NCBI GenBank assembly: GCA_032622095.1
Contig: CP136067.1
Span: 56,771,899 to 56,835,898, forward strand
Length of the DNA: 64,000 nucleotides
Direction: 5' to 3'
Source: Siphonodentalium dalli
Lineage: Eukaryota > Mollusca > Scaphopoda > Gadilida > Siphonodentaliidae
Shown one piece after another: positions 44,475 to 56,666 of this stretch (position 1 is the stretch's first letter; the number at the start of each line of letters is the position of its first letter). The notes under the pieces were generated by a model that had not been told where the DNA came from, made no database searches, and saw only the letters and a list, made by a program, of their open reading frames with translations. A program made the translations under genes and the position numbers.

Positions 44475-45200
44475 ATGAATGCCGGATTAATAACACATAT
44501 TAAATATCAGCAGAGTAAGATTCAGTCATACTGTATGGAGTCATTGCCGTATATAATATGGTCGCCGTTAAATATACGATTGAATTTTGACGGCATGACT
44601 TTGAATCACGAAAATATTTCATTTAGACAATTTTCATGGGCACATAAAATAACGGTAAAAAACCGTCAACCTGATGAAACGGTATGAGACCGTCGATTAT
44701 GACGGCCCGAAACCGTCCAACCGACAGTAATTTCTAACAGTGTAGTACCGTTCAAACTTCTTGGCATTCACTCACGGTACTTAATATGAAATGGTTCTGT
44801 TGTCGTGATTATTTTGTATATACTTATGTATGTTATTATCAGGTCATAGTCAATTATACACATATTATCGTCATTATATAAAAAGTTGTATATTTCTCCT
44901 GTCTGTTGATAATCATTAAGTCGAGTCACACAAGTTTTGGCGAATGAGCAAGGTTTTCCTCTGTATTAAGGCAACCCTCACATAGGTGTCCGTTATTCTG
45001 TGATTCCGTCACGGCCATTCAACATGTGGCTACGACATTAAAATTATGAGTGTGAATGGCATGCAAAGCTCGCGCGCGCGTTCCCATGCTGGGCTTCTCG
45101 AAAACGTAATCGTACCTATACGGATATGGCAAAACGACAACTGATATATAGAAAGAACACAAATTCTATGACGTATAGTATACCATATTTGTAATTCTTA

Positions 45201-48130
45201 TCATTATGGAACAATTCCATTGTTACAATCGTTCCTTGGGTTTTGTAAAGCAAACCAATGTCCAAGGAATGTCCAATGCATGATGTTGGTCAGTGCACGG
45301 GATGTGTGTCGTGGTAAACACGCGCTCAATTGCGATTTCCAGATGTGACCACTGTGATGTGAATTGTGTTCTATAGGTCGGTGAGAACACGCGAATAGTT
45401 TACCAGATTAAATCACGTCTTCGACTCGATTGATTCTGGTAAAGAACTAGTCTTATGCGTTACCCCTTACGTAGTAGTTCATTATGCGAAAGGTATCAAT
45501 TGCATAGGGACCGAACCGACGATAAATTCAAATAAACCAATAAACCAAACGTGTATGGATGAGCAACACTATATGATGTTACGCCACAATACATTGTGTT
45601 CGACGTATGTCTTGCTGAGCAATGCAAATGGTTTCCATCGACTATATTCCGTCGATACTCCAACATCCGTTCCCAGCTGATTTCTTAACAATTTTGCACG
45701 AAGTTTCCCCTTGAAATGATCTATTGCCGGACATGATATTTTCTAACCAGACAAAACGCCACATGTTTCGCAATAGCTTATCTCGATAAGTTTTGTAAGA
45801 TGAATCTGAATGGTCTTGTCGCCAATCGAAAACTCATCGCGGATCCTGGAGGTTGATTACACTGAACACAAAATGCGTCCTCAATATGGTCGTAGAACAC
45901 TCATCTCTTCAAATTATGCTGTGAGTTTAGCTAGCTTTATGTGGTGTGGTGACAATCATAGACTTTAATTGTTGTATTATATGTGTTTTGTGTAGGATTT
46001 TTATATTCTGTACATACTACAATATCGTTACGTCTTAGCGGCTAACAGGCTTAATCAAGGACAAAATGATATTCTGTTTTTGTGTAGAATTTTTCTACAT
46101 TTTGTAAGCGCATTGTAAACTAATTGATTGTGGAATGCGTTTGAAATGAATTTTATAATAATAATAATAGTATCGCACCATACCAACTACAGAAAGCAGC
46201 TTTGTTAGGCACGGCATATATACTGAGAAGAATCACGAATATAAAGACAGTAACATAAAGGAAGAAACAACAAAAGGTCGATTGCATGGTTGCTCACATC
46301 ACAAAGTTGATGATAAGTAAACAGTAGCATAATAATAATAATAATCATAGTACATGGCCGGTGTAAATTAACAGTGGAAAATTGGTCACTGGCGCTGGCA
46401 CGACCTCATAATATATCACACGTATATATATACGTGTTATAAATTATAAAATATAAACAATTAATCAACACGTTGCAATTCTCATATGGAAGAACGGAAA
46501 TTTGGTAAAACAATTAAGTAATTTGTCATTTCGTGTTGAACTATTCACAACTGTATTTAAGGTGGGTTATTCACTTTATGGTGAAATCATCTGACCCATA
46601 TTTCAGTATCAAACTAAATGATGAATTACCAATTGTATGTGCAATTTGGTCTTTCGCGTTCGAAAAAAATCCGCGACATATATGTTTATATTTTACACAA
46701 ATCGTGATATAGCTTGACAATTGTAACAAAGTCGTTCATCGAAACTTTCTTTCGGTTGTGCCTGTCATCTATCCTCAACTACCAGCTTGGGATTAATTTA
46801 AACAATGCTTTTATCTGTCAAACGGCGGTTTATACCTAGAGATTTATGTAGACCAGGTTTAAACTAAGATTACGAATCCCGCCATAACATTTCTGAGCTA
46901 CTCTTATTACTGGCATGATATTTTCTCTTGTATTGGTACTATAGTGTATGTGTTTGTTTCTATCTCAAATCATAGTTTAACTTTGTAAAATGCACGTGAG
47001 AATAACGGTCAGAATTCCTTTGTGACACCTTACAGTATATCTTTCCTGAGCTTTCTGTAAAGTTTCGTTGTGTATATAATAATAACATAACACCGAAATA
47101 CCGGAACAAGTCATTGACTCATTGTCCCGGAAAACTGACTGTTTTATAGGAATTTGAATTTTGTATAAACATGTGTATACTTCAATAACTTTCCCAAGCG
47201 TTTTTCACGATGTCTCCTGATGTGATGGTTACTTTAACTAGTCTGATTTTATTTTCATATTTCGTCCTGAGGTTATTATAATGTAACATTATATAAATGT
47301 GAAACAGAGAGACATTTTTGTCTGTAATTAATTTATATGCACCGGGACAGACACAACGGCTACCTTTAGTACATTACTACATTTTTCATTTTTTTGAATA
47401 ATCTTTTTTAAAGTGATTTAATTGTAACACCATGCAGATATTTCTTGTGTGTTTGTTTAGGAAAATTACAAACGTGCCTTCAAAACAAGTTTCATAGCAA
47501 AATTTCCTTTGTTGTTGGAAATGCATGGCGCCAGGAAGAGATATGCAAAGAAAAATAAATTCTTATAATGGGAAAGGCTCATTTTTACGGTAGAGAAATT
47601 GTGATTCATGTCACAAACCAAGCAATTTACGACACGTCGAGCACAAAACTATTCCTTTGAAAAGAAAAACTTTTGGTTAATCGGCTAATTTCCGGACCAC
47701 CCGGTGCCGTGCGCCACAGATCCTGTCCGGCTGAACGCGCGAAACATAATAAATCACTCTTGTGACGATTGCTGTTGCATCGATATACGGCATTATGTGG
47801 ATTTGCGCTATCGGGAAACTGGCTTTCATAATCCCTTTAATGGCAGAATCAACGATAGCAATTCTTCACGATAATTGTCACCGCGGGTTGTTCGTTGGCA
47901 AATCCATCTTCTGGGCAGTAAATCTAATTATTTCTCTAGTTCCCCGTGTACAGGGTCAGTTGTATACACAGGCCATACCAAGACGCCTTGTGATATATTG
48001 TCGTAGTCGCGTTGGCAATCAGAAGTGATTATAAGTAATAATTTTTACCAATATTTCATTGCTCCCAGTCTTGATTCAAACCTCAACCTTTCCTTCAACG
48101 TCTTGAGAATCAATCGATAAGAAAATTGCC
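45201..48130. other. Unassigned stretch
   Basis: Nearly 3 kb of AT-rich sequence without a recognised gene or transposon. (ATA)n runs occur near 46.16 and 46.33 kb. The 88-codon frame at 47762-48028 contains a hydrophobic N-terminal stretch (MTIAVASIYGIMWICAIGKL) but no domain I can name. Its surroundings are somewhat GC-richer than the rest. Confidence 0.4.
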
Positions 48131-48722
48131 TTAAAGGGGTACTGTACGCCATTTTCAATAAATTTCCGGTGATAGCAACGATCTAATATCGATAATATAT
48201 AGAAACATAAGTAATTTGAGTCGAAGATGTATTCTGTAAACGCTCAGGTTAATAGGCTATCTTAAAATCAAAGTTAATAATTTGATATAAATTTCATTTA
48301 TGACTGGAGCCATAAAATGGCGTAAAGTAAATTACGAATTTCCGTGTGCAAGACGTAATCAAATTAATTAAGGGATACTGGATTGGTAAACGGATGGCAC
48401 ACGCGATCGTTTAAAACATTATGATGATACGGGGAGAAAGCCCAAGCCACTCACTGACTAGTGACGATACAATAACTTAATTGTGTATATGGGACTAGTA
48501 TGCATATAATATAACTTTTATTTGATACATTTGGTTGAAAAATGTACAAAAATTACTCGACAACGACAATTTGTATTTTTGCATTCCGGCAAATTTGTCA
48601 TCCGTAACACTACTTCGTACTCAACAGACTTTCAAATAATGAAAAAATTGTTACCTTATTCTCCGACTCGGAGACTATATATAGAAACCAACAACAAGAT
48701 TTTGCGTACAGTACCCCTTTAA
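48131..48722. mobile_element. TTAA-flanked MITE, second family, with perfect 19-bp ends
   Basis: TTAAAGGGGTACTGTACGC at 48131 is exactly inverted as GCGTACAGTACCCCTTTAA ending 48722. TTAA at both edges fits piggyBac-type insertion. The interior (about 550 bp) is AT-rich and non-coding. The sequence differs from family T, although both start TTAAAGG. Confidence 0.85.
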
Positions 48723-48814
48723 TTTGACTGCGCCTTTATTGATAATGTCGCATGTTACATGTACATGTAAAAGCCGGTTTGTGATTTTTGAGATACTCTT
48801 AAATGTCGTATGGT

Positions 48815-49005
48815 AATTATACCCCCACTTTCGAAGAAAATGGGGGGTATACTGGATTGACTGCGTCCGTCCGTCCATCCGTCCGTCTGTCCGACTTTTT
48901 TTTTTCAAGTTACGCCTCTTTTTCGACTTATTTTGACTTAGAAAATTCTGTCCGACTTAATAACTTTAACAAATATGAACCGATTTCAACAATTTACGGA
49001 TAATG
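48815..49005 (+). repeat. Short interspersed repeat with CCGT-rich head
   Basis: ATACCCCCACTTTCGAAGAA and ATGGGGGGTAT form a small stem-loop, followed by ACTGCGTCCGTCCGTCCATC, GTCTGTCCGAC, a T-run and AATATGAACCGATTTCAAC. Repeats with a (CCGT)n tract followed by 'aaccgatttcaac'-type text are common in marine invertebrate genomes (general knowledge); the family name is not known to me. Confidence 0.5.
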
Positions 49006-49111
49006 CGGGTTTAAATTTGCCACGGTGGGGGTATGCTAGCACTCGAGTGCACATCTCTTGTTGCATACGTCATGGCGTCGTTAGTGCAACCTATATTTGA
49101 ACTTGCACGGG

Positions 49112-49430
49112 TTGCTATTCGGTGGTTCAGTCGGTAAGGGTTACAACTCCAATCCGACTCGCTCCCCAGCGCTGGCGATAAGGGTTCAAATCCACATGTT
49201 ACCATCGTGGACTTTGAAACTCGAAATCGTTATAGGGTATATACGTGGAGTTGCCTGTTACTCGCCGATGGCCGATGGTTTGCCCCACATGGTCGACGAG
49301 TTTACCGCCATTGAAATCACTGTTAGTTTAGCCGTAAGTGTGCGGATTTCCCCCACCACTAAACTGGCAATATCGTGATATGGCCTTAGTTGCTGAAAGC
49401 GACATCAATCCCCTATCAATCAATCAATTA
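49112..49430 (+). mobile_element. tRNA-derived SINE
   Basis: An A-box-like TGGTTCAGTCGG (49123-49134) and a B-box-like GGTTCAAATCC (49183-49193) mark a tRNA-type polymerase III promoter. The spacing is somewhat larger than in a tRNA and the acceptor stem does not pair, so it is a SINE head and not a tRNA gene. A body of about 200 bp follows, with TGTGCGGATTTCCCCCACCA and TATCGTGATATGGCCTTAGT, and the element ends in AAAGCGACATCAATCCCC and a (CAAT)n tail. Head, body and tetranucleotide tail match the layout of invertebrate SINEs. Confidence 0.75.
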
Positions 49431-52079
49431 ATCTATTCGTTGGAATTTTTCTTACAGCAACATGTGAAAACCATTTTATTGTGCTACCTATTGGTGGCCG
49501 TTTCCTCGGTATATAAGTTACACCATGATTTGCTTTCGTCTGAATGATGAATTGCTTACTCCACATGCACCCGCGAGCTAGTCCGTGGTCTCTGGATACA
49601 TGCCCGGACACCAACCCATTCATATAGTTGTAACATGTGTGTGAGAGCACTGTTTTGGGGTATATGGTTCACAACTATATATAGGTTACTTGATTTAATG
49701 TGCGTGTCAACAAAATGTCAGCATTTAATTACAACGCATAACCATGCAGATTCTGTCATTCCAAATATTTTGGTTACGTCAATAAACATGTGTACTGCAC
49801 TGAAACTGTCTGCATTTTATATATGTTAGATCTATATATCCATGCATGTAGTAATATTTTGACATCTAGGTTCACAAATATAGTAACAAAACAATTAACT
49901 CTTTCACGTTCGAATGTTGACAGCGAAGTTAGAACTGTCAGACAGTTTCTAGTTCTCCACAGTCGCAAAATGTACTACAATTTAAATAATCGTTTGTGGT
50001 TGATAACTAAATGTTCATTTTCTATAGAGAATAAATTTCGACTCTTGTTAAAAATATACAAACATATAACAAATGTTGAGACATATACATTTGTATCTCG
50101 TCAGATTTATAATAAATATTTTCATCTATTCTGCCCCTTGTAATATCACACGTAAATCATCCCAGCTTTAAACATAAACGCCTTTATTATAGTGTTGCCA
50201 AACCCATTAAACTCATACGAAGCGCTCAACTGGGTAAGCCGCTTATTCACCTCGTTCAGTATAGAGGCTGTAACAAGAGCACGAGGAGTGTTATGGACTT
50301 TATTTGGGAGAGGGAGCAAAGTGTTGCCCGACTTCGAATTACCATCTGTATTCCTTCCCTTGAACGATCTAAATTTTACAACTCTTGGGTTCAGAATTTC
50401 TCATCGTACCCAAATCCCTCGAACTGCTGGAAAATTTCAACCGAATAACCATATGACTAAATATTCTCTAGCTAAGGACCATTTCAGTCTTTTATTTAAT
50501 TGGCAATAGGAAAATGTTGACTCTCGGTCTAAACATAATATACTCTACTTCAAATATTGGTCACCTGGAAAATTAAACTGTTTAAAAAAACAATCATGCC
50601 GAGAGCAACTGGTAATCCACTCAGTCTTCTATTTCTCTCGAATAAGCCATTTACAATTTCTCTGTATTCTGTGTTCAATTGTATTCCACTCGGCTCACCG
50701 TATACACATTTCCCGTATTTTTCGTAATCAATTTGTATATTGTAATGACCAAACGTATTCGAGTACAGGTAGCAACCCGTATACATGTATCCGTACCGGT
50801 TTGAAATCGCAAAGTCGTTAATTAATATGTGAATAACATACAATCGACACACGCACGCGAGGCGTTGTGGAACCATAATATTGTCAGACCATGCACTGAT
50901 GCAATATGTCGCGAACACCAGGGAGATTAATAGTCTGTACGCCGTTAATAAGCAGACTGCCATATGTTCGAGTACTTGCTGATTATTCCAATGCGGACTT
51001 CAAAATGAATGGCTCACTTGGCCTCGAGTTTATTAGCATCATTGTGGGCATCGCCCGACTTCCCTAATTGGATCGATGTATTATATCCTTGCACCACAAT
51101 TCGACATCAATTAACACAATAAGGTATATATCCACAATGCTTGGATGATCAAATTGCTTCTGTTATCGACAATCGATTGCTCATTTAATGAAGAATTAGT
51201 AAGCTCGTTGGAAAAGGCAGCCGCCTTTTCTACACACCATGGTGTCCAGGAAACGTTGAAACGTTTTCTGTAACTGTTTCAACCATAGCAAGAAATGCAG
51301 CTGAAACATGCGCATTGACTTTGTCACTGTTATAAAAATCGGTATCTCGGTATATTTAATATCGATACGACATGCATGCGTTCACGACATTGGCAATTCA
51401 AGAAAACGATATCAAGGTTTAATTGTAGTTCAGTGCATTTAAATGTCTAACAACATATATTGGTATTGAGATAAAATTAATCTTTACTTGGCCTATACCT
51501 GATACCCATGGTAGTCGTCCCGTAGCTTCGACAACTCAAATCAAATGACACTGCATTCACAGACTGAAATACGAGACTCATTGACCCAACTAAAGAACGA
51601 CATGTTATGGGAAACATGGTATGATATAGATACATGTAGTTGTGATACAGTGGACCGGCATATATAGTATGATATAAGAAATATGTACAATATATAGATA
51701 TCAAATATACCGTAGTACAACAAGTACAACACATGTACATGCAAATGGAATATATATTATAGAATACTTGGTGTTAGTATTCAGATAGTTGTCCCATTGT
51801 CCAATCCGAGATACCGACCTCGTCGTCATCTCTATCCGTATCACATTACGTGTCGATTACGTTTGGAGTCAACACCACGCCAATGTTATGCCACTTTCCA
51901 GACACGAAGACAATTTATTCCTCAAATCTACCATTTGAAGTTCCGTCAAGCAATATTAAACCAGAAAATCATATATATGAATCTGAACAAACTATCCATA
52001 TTTAGCACGATAACTTAAAGAAATCAAGTAATGTATTTGCGTTTTAAAATATGAATTCTACATTTCAAAGAAATATGAA
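49431..52079. other. Unassigned stretch
   Basis: No recognised gene. The longest frames (105 codons at 50192-50509 plus; 137 codons at 50550-50963 minus) lack domain signatures. The minus frame is rich in Tyr, Ile and Asn and looks compositional. AAAAGGC-AGCC-GCCTTTT near 51.21 kb is a small stem-loop. Confidence 0.4.
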
Positions 52080-52620
52080 GAAAAATGTTGCCTGGGATGT
52101 GGCCTGAAGGTTGTGCGGAATGATTGAGGCATGCAACAGTAAAATCCAAGGTGGGTGCTGGCGGCAATGTGTTTAACGTATTTCGGAAACAATCGATGGC
52201 TCCCATTTAGAGGTCACTCCGAAGATCCATATGAAATTTGCTGGCGATCATGCAGATGAGGGATGTTGTCTGTATGGTGTGTCAAAGATAGGATTGAGTC
52301 ATGCAAAGAGTAATATTCAAGATGGCTGCCGGCGGCCATATTTGTCATTGAAATTCGTTCAAATTCGATAGCTCTCATGAATCTAGAGGTGATCCTAAAC
52401 ATAAATTTAAAATTTCAAAATATTTCTCCAATAAATGCGGGCTGCAGGGTGTGCCGATGGATTTAAATTTGGAAACCAAGATGGATGCTGACGGATTTCG
52501 AAAAAAAATATCGATGGCTCCCATCTAGAGGTCACCCCGAAGATTCGTGTGAAGTTTGGTGATGATCGAATGGTGGAAGTGGCCTATAGGGTGTACCAAA
52601 GGAAATTGTTTACGGCCGCA
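52080..52620. repeat. Degenerate tandem repeat, about three units of 160-175 bp
   Basis: GATGGCTCCCATYTAGAGGTCA followed by CYCCGAAGAT occurs at 52195 and 52513, with a diverged version (GATAGCTCTCATGAATCTAG) at 52368. The companion phrase CCAAGRTGGNTGCTGNCGG occurs near 52143, 52319 and 52476. The array ends at GGCCGCACGGACGGAAC. 'Caagatggctgccggcggccat' phrasing is frequent in animal dispersed repeats; the family is not identified. Confidence 0.65.
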
Positions 52621-54229
52621 CGGACGGAACATTTCGACAGACGTATCTGCGAGACTTGGAGGAAAAGAGATGGTCAGAAAATGCCCATCGGCTCTGCTGT
52701 ACCGTGATGTAACACTTGTGGCCAGACTGGCAAATCACAACTGACCGCGGCTGTTGATGAAATGAATGTTATTTTATTTGTCTCGTCGAATATGGGTTCA
52801 CATTTTCTTCGGCGGTGACATTTCCGACATTTTCCTATTATATTTCAAGCCCCCGTCACCATGACGACGATACCTAATTATTATCTGTTTTGTTTGACGA
52901 TTTCCGCCAACTGGCGTGATTGCATAGACCATTTGTTTTTTCTGGCAATTAACAATTAATTTAATAGAACATTTCGCCACAAAATAATTGGCATGAAAAG
53001 TTGCACGTCGATGTTAGAAGAATGCGAGCGACTTTATGACTGTGATTATGAAGCTGTCATTCGGTTTTCCGCGCAATTGTTCGGCGCCAGATCGATGCGC
53101 AACGTTGTTCGCATACTAATTATCTTATAGAATAACGCTCATTAACAAAATGGCCTCCCGACGTAGCCTGACTGTTTATTTTGTATTTATTTCCTGGTTT
53201 ACTTCTATGCGCGAACACGCCCGCGAGGTCGATGAATAATCCTTCTGGTTTCAGGAGTGTTATAGGTTAATCCATACTGTCTGCATTTCGCAGAGGTCCG
53301 GAAACGTCACCAATCAAAGTTATCAAGCATGCACTATTGTTAAACGAAACAAAGATTACATTGCAAGTTGCAGCTATATGCTTGATTAACAACAAAGACA
53401 TAACGGGGTCATATCACCCTCATCTATACTTAATTAATTGGGCGGTGTTTTGTTTAAAAATTCCGCATCCATCCGATTTGACACAATAAATCTACCGGTT
53501 TTCTATACCGCGTTTTAAAGACAAAAATCTACTCGTTTTCTATACCAGAACATATTGAGACAATTCCTGGAATACCATAATGGTCATATTTCGGCACTAT
53601 TTGAGCATTGATTTGGCGAGTTAATGTGTTTTCACTGTGGCCTGCGAAATTCAAAGGAATAATGGGTATATAAGTTCACTATCTGCTTATTTGAGAATAA
53701 AGTAAGTCCAAAGTGAACCTATGTTAATATTTAGGTTCAATGTATTTGCATGAGAATATATTTTAAAATCTGGCTGAATTTAAACTAGGAATATACTCGA
53801 ATCCTTTGGTTAGGAAAAAAACTATCATAACAGTCTTATCCCAAATGTTGTTGATCTAGTTATGAAAAGACCATCATGGTCGAATGGACAACGGAAACTT
53901 GTTAGTCAACCTTCATCCATTCCTCTATTTCTGTTTCGATAGAAGCAAGAATCCACCGTTCAACAGACTGGGTCGTTCATGATGGCGGGGCTTGAAATTG
54001 ATTACCGTTCTTTGTCGACGTATAATGACAGGGGGCACTGTACTGAGGATATATAATTATCAGCGAACCAAACTGGAACCAATCCTATTTAAACAGTGAT
54101 TGATTGTCTGTTACTTCCAAACGCGATCCGGTGACTGAGATCGGAACACATGAGTTCGGCGCCACCATGTGGACTAGGCCGTACTGGTTTCCCTACAACA
54201 GTGACTTTGTATCTAATGTGGCGCGCATA
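52621..54229. other. Unassigned stretch
   Basis: No gene recognised. TCTACCGGTTTTCTATACC and TCTACTCGTTTTCTATACC near 53.49-53.55 kb are a short duplication. ATAAAGTAAGTCCAAAGTGAAC near 53.70 kb resembles the minisatellite unit farther right. Confidence 0.4.
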
Positions 54230-54640
54230 TATACACTCGCAAGTTTGCATTGCATTTTTTGCAGGCATTTCGATACAACGAGCTATAATGTGCAAGAAAA
54301 CTAACGCAAACAAAACATATGCATATGTATATATATAGTCTGAACCGCAGGCAACTACGTAAGAAATAAAAAAAACTCTGTAGTTCCACATTTGGCGATA
54401 CTATACCGAAATTGTTCTGTAAATAACATGGAATTATATCGCAAGAATTAATCATATACAGGTATGTATCACCAAATGTCAAAGTATATAGCGCTATAAC
54501 TGTGGAACTATATACATTTTACTTCTCATGTCGTTACATAATTTTGGTAACATTGTATTTTACGCATGTTGTAGTTAATATTATGCCACCATATGGTTTT
54601 CTATGACGAAATACTTGCAAGAAATACCAGTGTGTAAATG
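54230..54640 (-). repeat. Dispersed repeat, inverted partner of 14.47-15.24 kb
   Basis: TTACTTCTCATGTCGTTACA and TGGTTTTCTATGACGAAATA followed by CTTGCAAGAAATACCAGTG are the reverse complements of phrases at 14.51-14.61 kb. The copies have drifted considerably. Non-coding. Confidence 0.6.
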
Positions 54641-54683
54641 TGTGAAATCCGAGCCTGTTCTCGCGGATCACAATTAGCTCAAT

Positions 54684-55229
54684 ATGAACATGTTAAGAGA
54701 TCGTATACCAAATAAGTCCAATATGAACATGTTAAGAGATCGTATACCAAATAAGTCCAATATGAACATGTTAAGAGATCGTATACCAAATAAGTCCAAT
54801 ATGAACATGTTAAGAGATCGTATACCAAATAAGTCCAATATGAACATGTTAAGAGATCGTATACCAAATAAGTCCAATATGAACATGTTAAGAGATCGTA
54901 TACCAAATAAGTCCAATATGAACATGTTAAGAGATCGTATACCAAATAAGTCCAATATGAACATGTTAAGAGATCGTATACCAAATAAGTCCAATATGAA
55001 CATGTTAAGAGATCGTATACCAAATAAGTCCAATATGAACATGTTAAGAGATCGTATACCAAATAAGTCCAATATGAACATGTTAAGAGATCGTATACCA
55101 AATAAGTCCAATATGAACATGTTAAGAGATCGTATACCAAATAAGTCCAATATGAACATGTTAAGAGATCGTATACCAAATAAGTCCAATATGAACATGT
55201 TAAGAGATCGTATACCAAATAAGTCCAAT
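54684..55229 (+). repeat. 39-bp minisatellite, 14 apparently identical units
   Basis: The unit (ATGAACATGTTAAGAGATCG then TATACCAAATAAGTCCAAT) repeats 14 times with no variation that I can see. Because 39 is divisible by three and the unit has no stop in three of the six frames, long open frames appear on both strands (the plus frame gives MNMLRDRIPNKSN repeated). A diverged partial unit, AAATAAGTCCAATGTGCACA, lies 120 bp downstream, so the array grew from local sequence. Identity across units implies very recent expansion or homogenisation. Confidence 0.97.
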
Positions 55230-56070
55230 GTGGAACTGTTTGAGCAATAGGTTATATTATACAAGCCTATTTATCGTGGTAATAAAGTGCCCCGTGCCAT
55301 TCAACGAAATAAAAGTCATAAGTCCACTATTGGCTTATATCATAATCAAATAAGTCCAATGTGCACATGTTTTACTCGTATTTAAATTCGGGCAGTACCA
55401 TTTTTTCGCGCACTAATCGGTGCGCGAATTTAAAACTGATCGAAAAATAATAAGTATATACCAATTAACAATAGGAAAATAAGAGGGCTATTTTAGATAG
55501 AAAACAGACACTTATATATTTACATGCGGGCAATCGATTTCTACGCCGTTATCCATGTGAATTAAGGCTTTACATGTAAAGCGATTAATCATGGTTAGAT
55601 CTTTTATGTTGAAATGCTTATAAGAAATACATATATTCTAGGCTGAAGGTGCACGGAAGCACGTTCCCGTATTCACAACCCTGGGGTGACACTGTAGTCA
55701 AACAGTATGAATTATTTGTGCATTTAAAATGGACGCAAACAAGAGTTGATTCTTTCTGAAGTCAGCAGCCAATATGCGGTGGTGGTATTACTTTCAGTTC
55801 AATTCCAGGATTTCCATAAATATTTATTAAATATCAGAATGTTATATTGTACCATGCATATGTAATCACTCATCTTCACAATAACATTGTGACGGAGTTG
55901 TGTTATATGATCTTATATTCTATGTATATATTACTCCAAGTTGTCTTTTATGTATAAACATGTATCATCAGTGAATCTACATTCCTTTGTTGAAAGTTTT
56001 TAGCATGATGCGTCGGAATAATGTGTGTTTTTCAGAAACAGTCTTATAATGAACCATATGTTCTTATATG
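55230..56070. other. Unassigned stretch
   Basis: Contains the partial minisatellite-like unit at about 55348-55370. AATCGGTGCGCGAATT near 55.42 kb is part of a small GC-richer patch. No gene recognised. Confidence 0.45.
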
Positions 56071-56666
56071 ACATGAAACCCCTATAATGTCATTGAAAAA
56101 TCCATTAGATATGTTCTTATCTCTCACTAGTGGGTAATCGCCGAGATACTTGGCATCGCGCCAAGTAAATTACCGCGTAGATTAAAACTATATTTAGAAA
56201 AGCCGTTCTTGGCACCAATACCAGACATTGCAAAATGATTGCTTTGTTAATTACAGTTCAATTATTGTCCAACTTCGTTGCACTAACGAAAACAGGCACA
56301 AAACAAAGAGGCAGATTGGGGGACTATACATGTATGTTTCGTCGCAAGGGAGAGAGCGCAATACTGTCGCAAACGGTTGTGAATCGTCTCAGCCAACGCC
56401 GTGCATGTGTGTATTTTACATGCATTTTTCAGCTTCTTTTAAAGATTTTGATTTTGTTAAAAAGGCATAAACCTCTAGTTTTTTTTTATGTTATATACAA
56501 GATCTTCAACTCGTAATGTTGGGATATAAGATTTTATGAAAATCGCTTGATAAATTTGATTCACAACTCGTCTACGACTCGTCTGCGACTCGTTGTGAAT
56601 CAAATTTATCAAACTCGTGTCATAAAATCTTATATCCCAACATAACTCGTTCGAGATCTTCTATAT
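56071..56666 (+). mobile_element. Repeat R1, copy 2, with enlarged terminal hairpin
   Basis: Direct copy of the 37.26-kb repeat with moderate divergence. Its terminal hairpin (56493-56666) is longer: GATAAATTTGATTCACAAC and GTTGTGAATCAAATTTATC form a perfect inner stem around CTCGT repeats (ACTCGTCTACGACTCGTCTG). The outer stem matches copy 1. The difference in loop content between copies shows that the palindrome centre changes faster than the arms. Confidence 0.8.

Larger units (their letters stand above)
41099..44744. mobile_element. 3.64-kb DNA transposon with CACTGTTAGAAA ends and TA target duplication
   Basis: The element is 41101-44742. The ends CACTGTTAGAAA and TTTCTAACAGTG are exact 12-bp inverted repeats, flanked by TA at 41099-41100 and 44743-44744. 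Subterminal regions are rich in ACCGT/ACGGT words, and AACGGTATGAGACCG occurs near both ends in the same orientation. CACT-starting ends recall the CMC (CACTA/Chapaev) group, but a TA duplication is unusual for it, so the superfamily is uncertain. Much of its length consists of later insertions (a MITE and a LINE piece). No transposase is recognised; the 89-codon minus frame at 42480-42749 is of unknown nature. Confidence 0.8.
40930..45200 (+). repeat. Repeat family Q, copy interrupted by a 3.6-kb transposon
   Basis: The left part (CACTGATAACAATTACGAATAGC, GCAGATTTGACGACTGACTA) aligns with 59.08-59.18 kb. The right part resumes with GTACCGTTCAAACTTC at 44745, as at 59.21 kb, then ATTATCAGGTCATAGT (compare 60.51 kb) and AGAAAGAACACAAATT near 45.15 kb (compare 61.17 kb). 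The alignment is broken only by the CACTG element described next. Family identity is unknown; no coding content is kept. Confidence 0.65.

Noticed and set aside
49112-49205. Functional tRNA gene
   Set aside because: A and B boxes are present but too far apart, the acceptor stem does not pair, and a SINE body and tail follow directly.
54684-55229. CRISPR array
   Set aside because: There are no variable spacers; units are head-to-tail and apparently identical, and the setting is eukaryotic.
54674-55264. Long open frames (up to 196 codons) of perfect 13-residue repeats, considered as a repeat protein
   Set aside because: They are produced by a 39-bp minisatellite open in three frames on both strands. 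There is no unique flanking domain and no codon preference.
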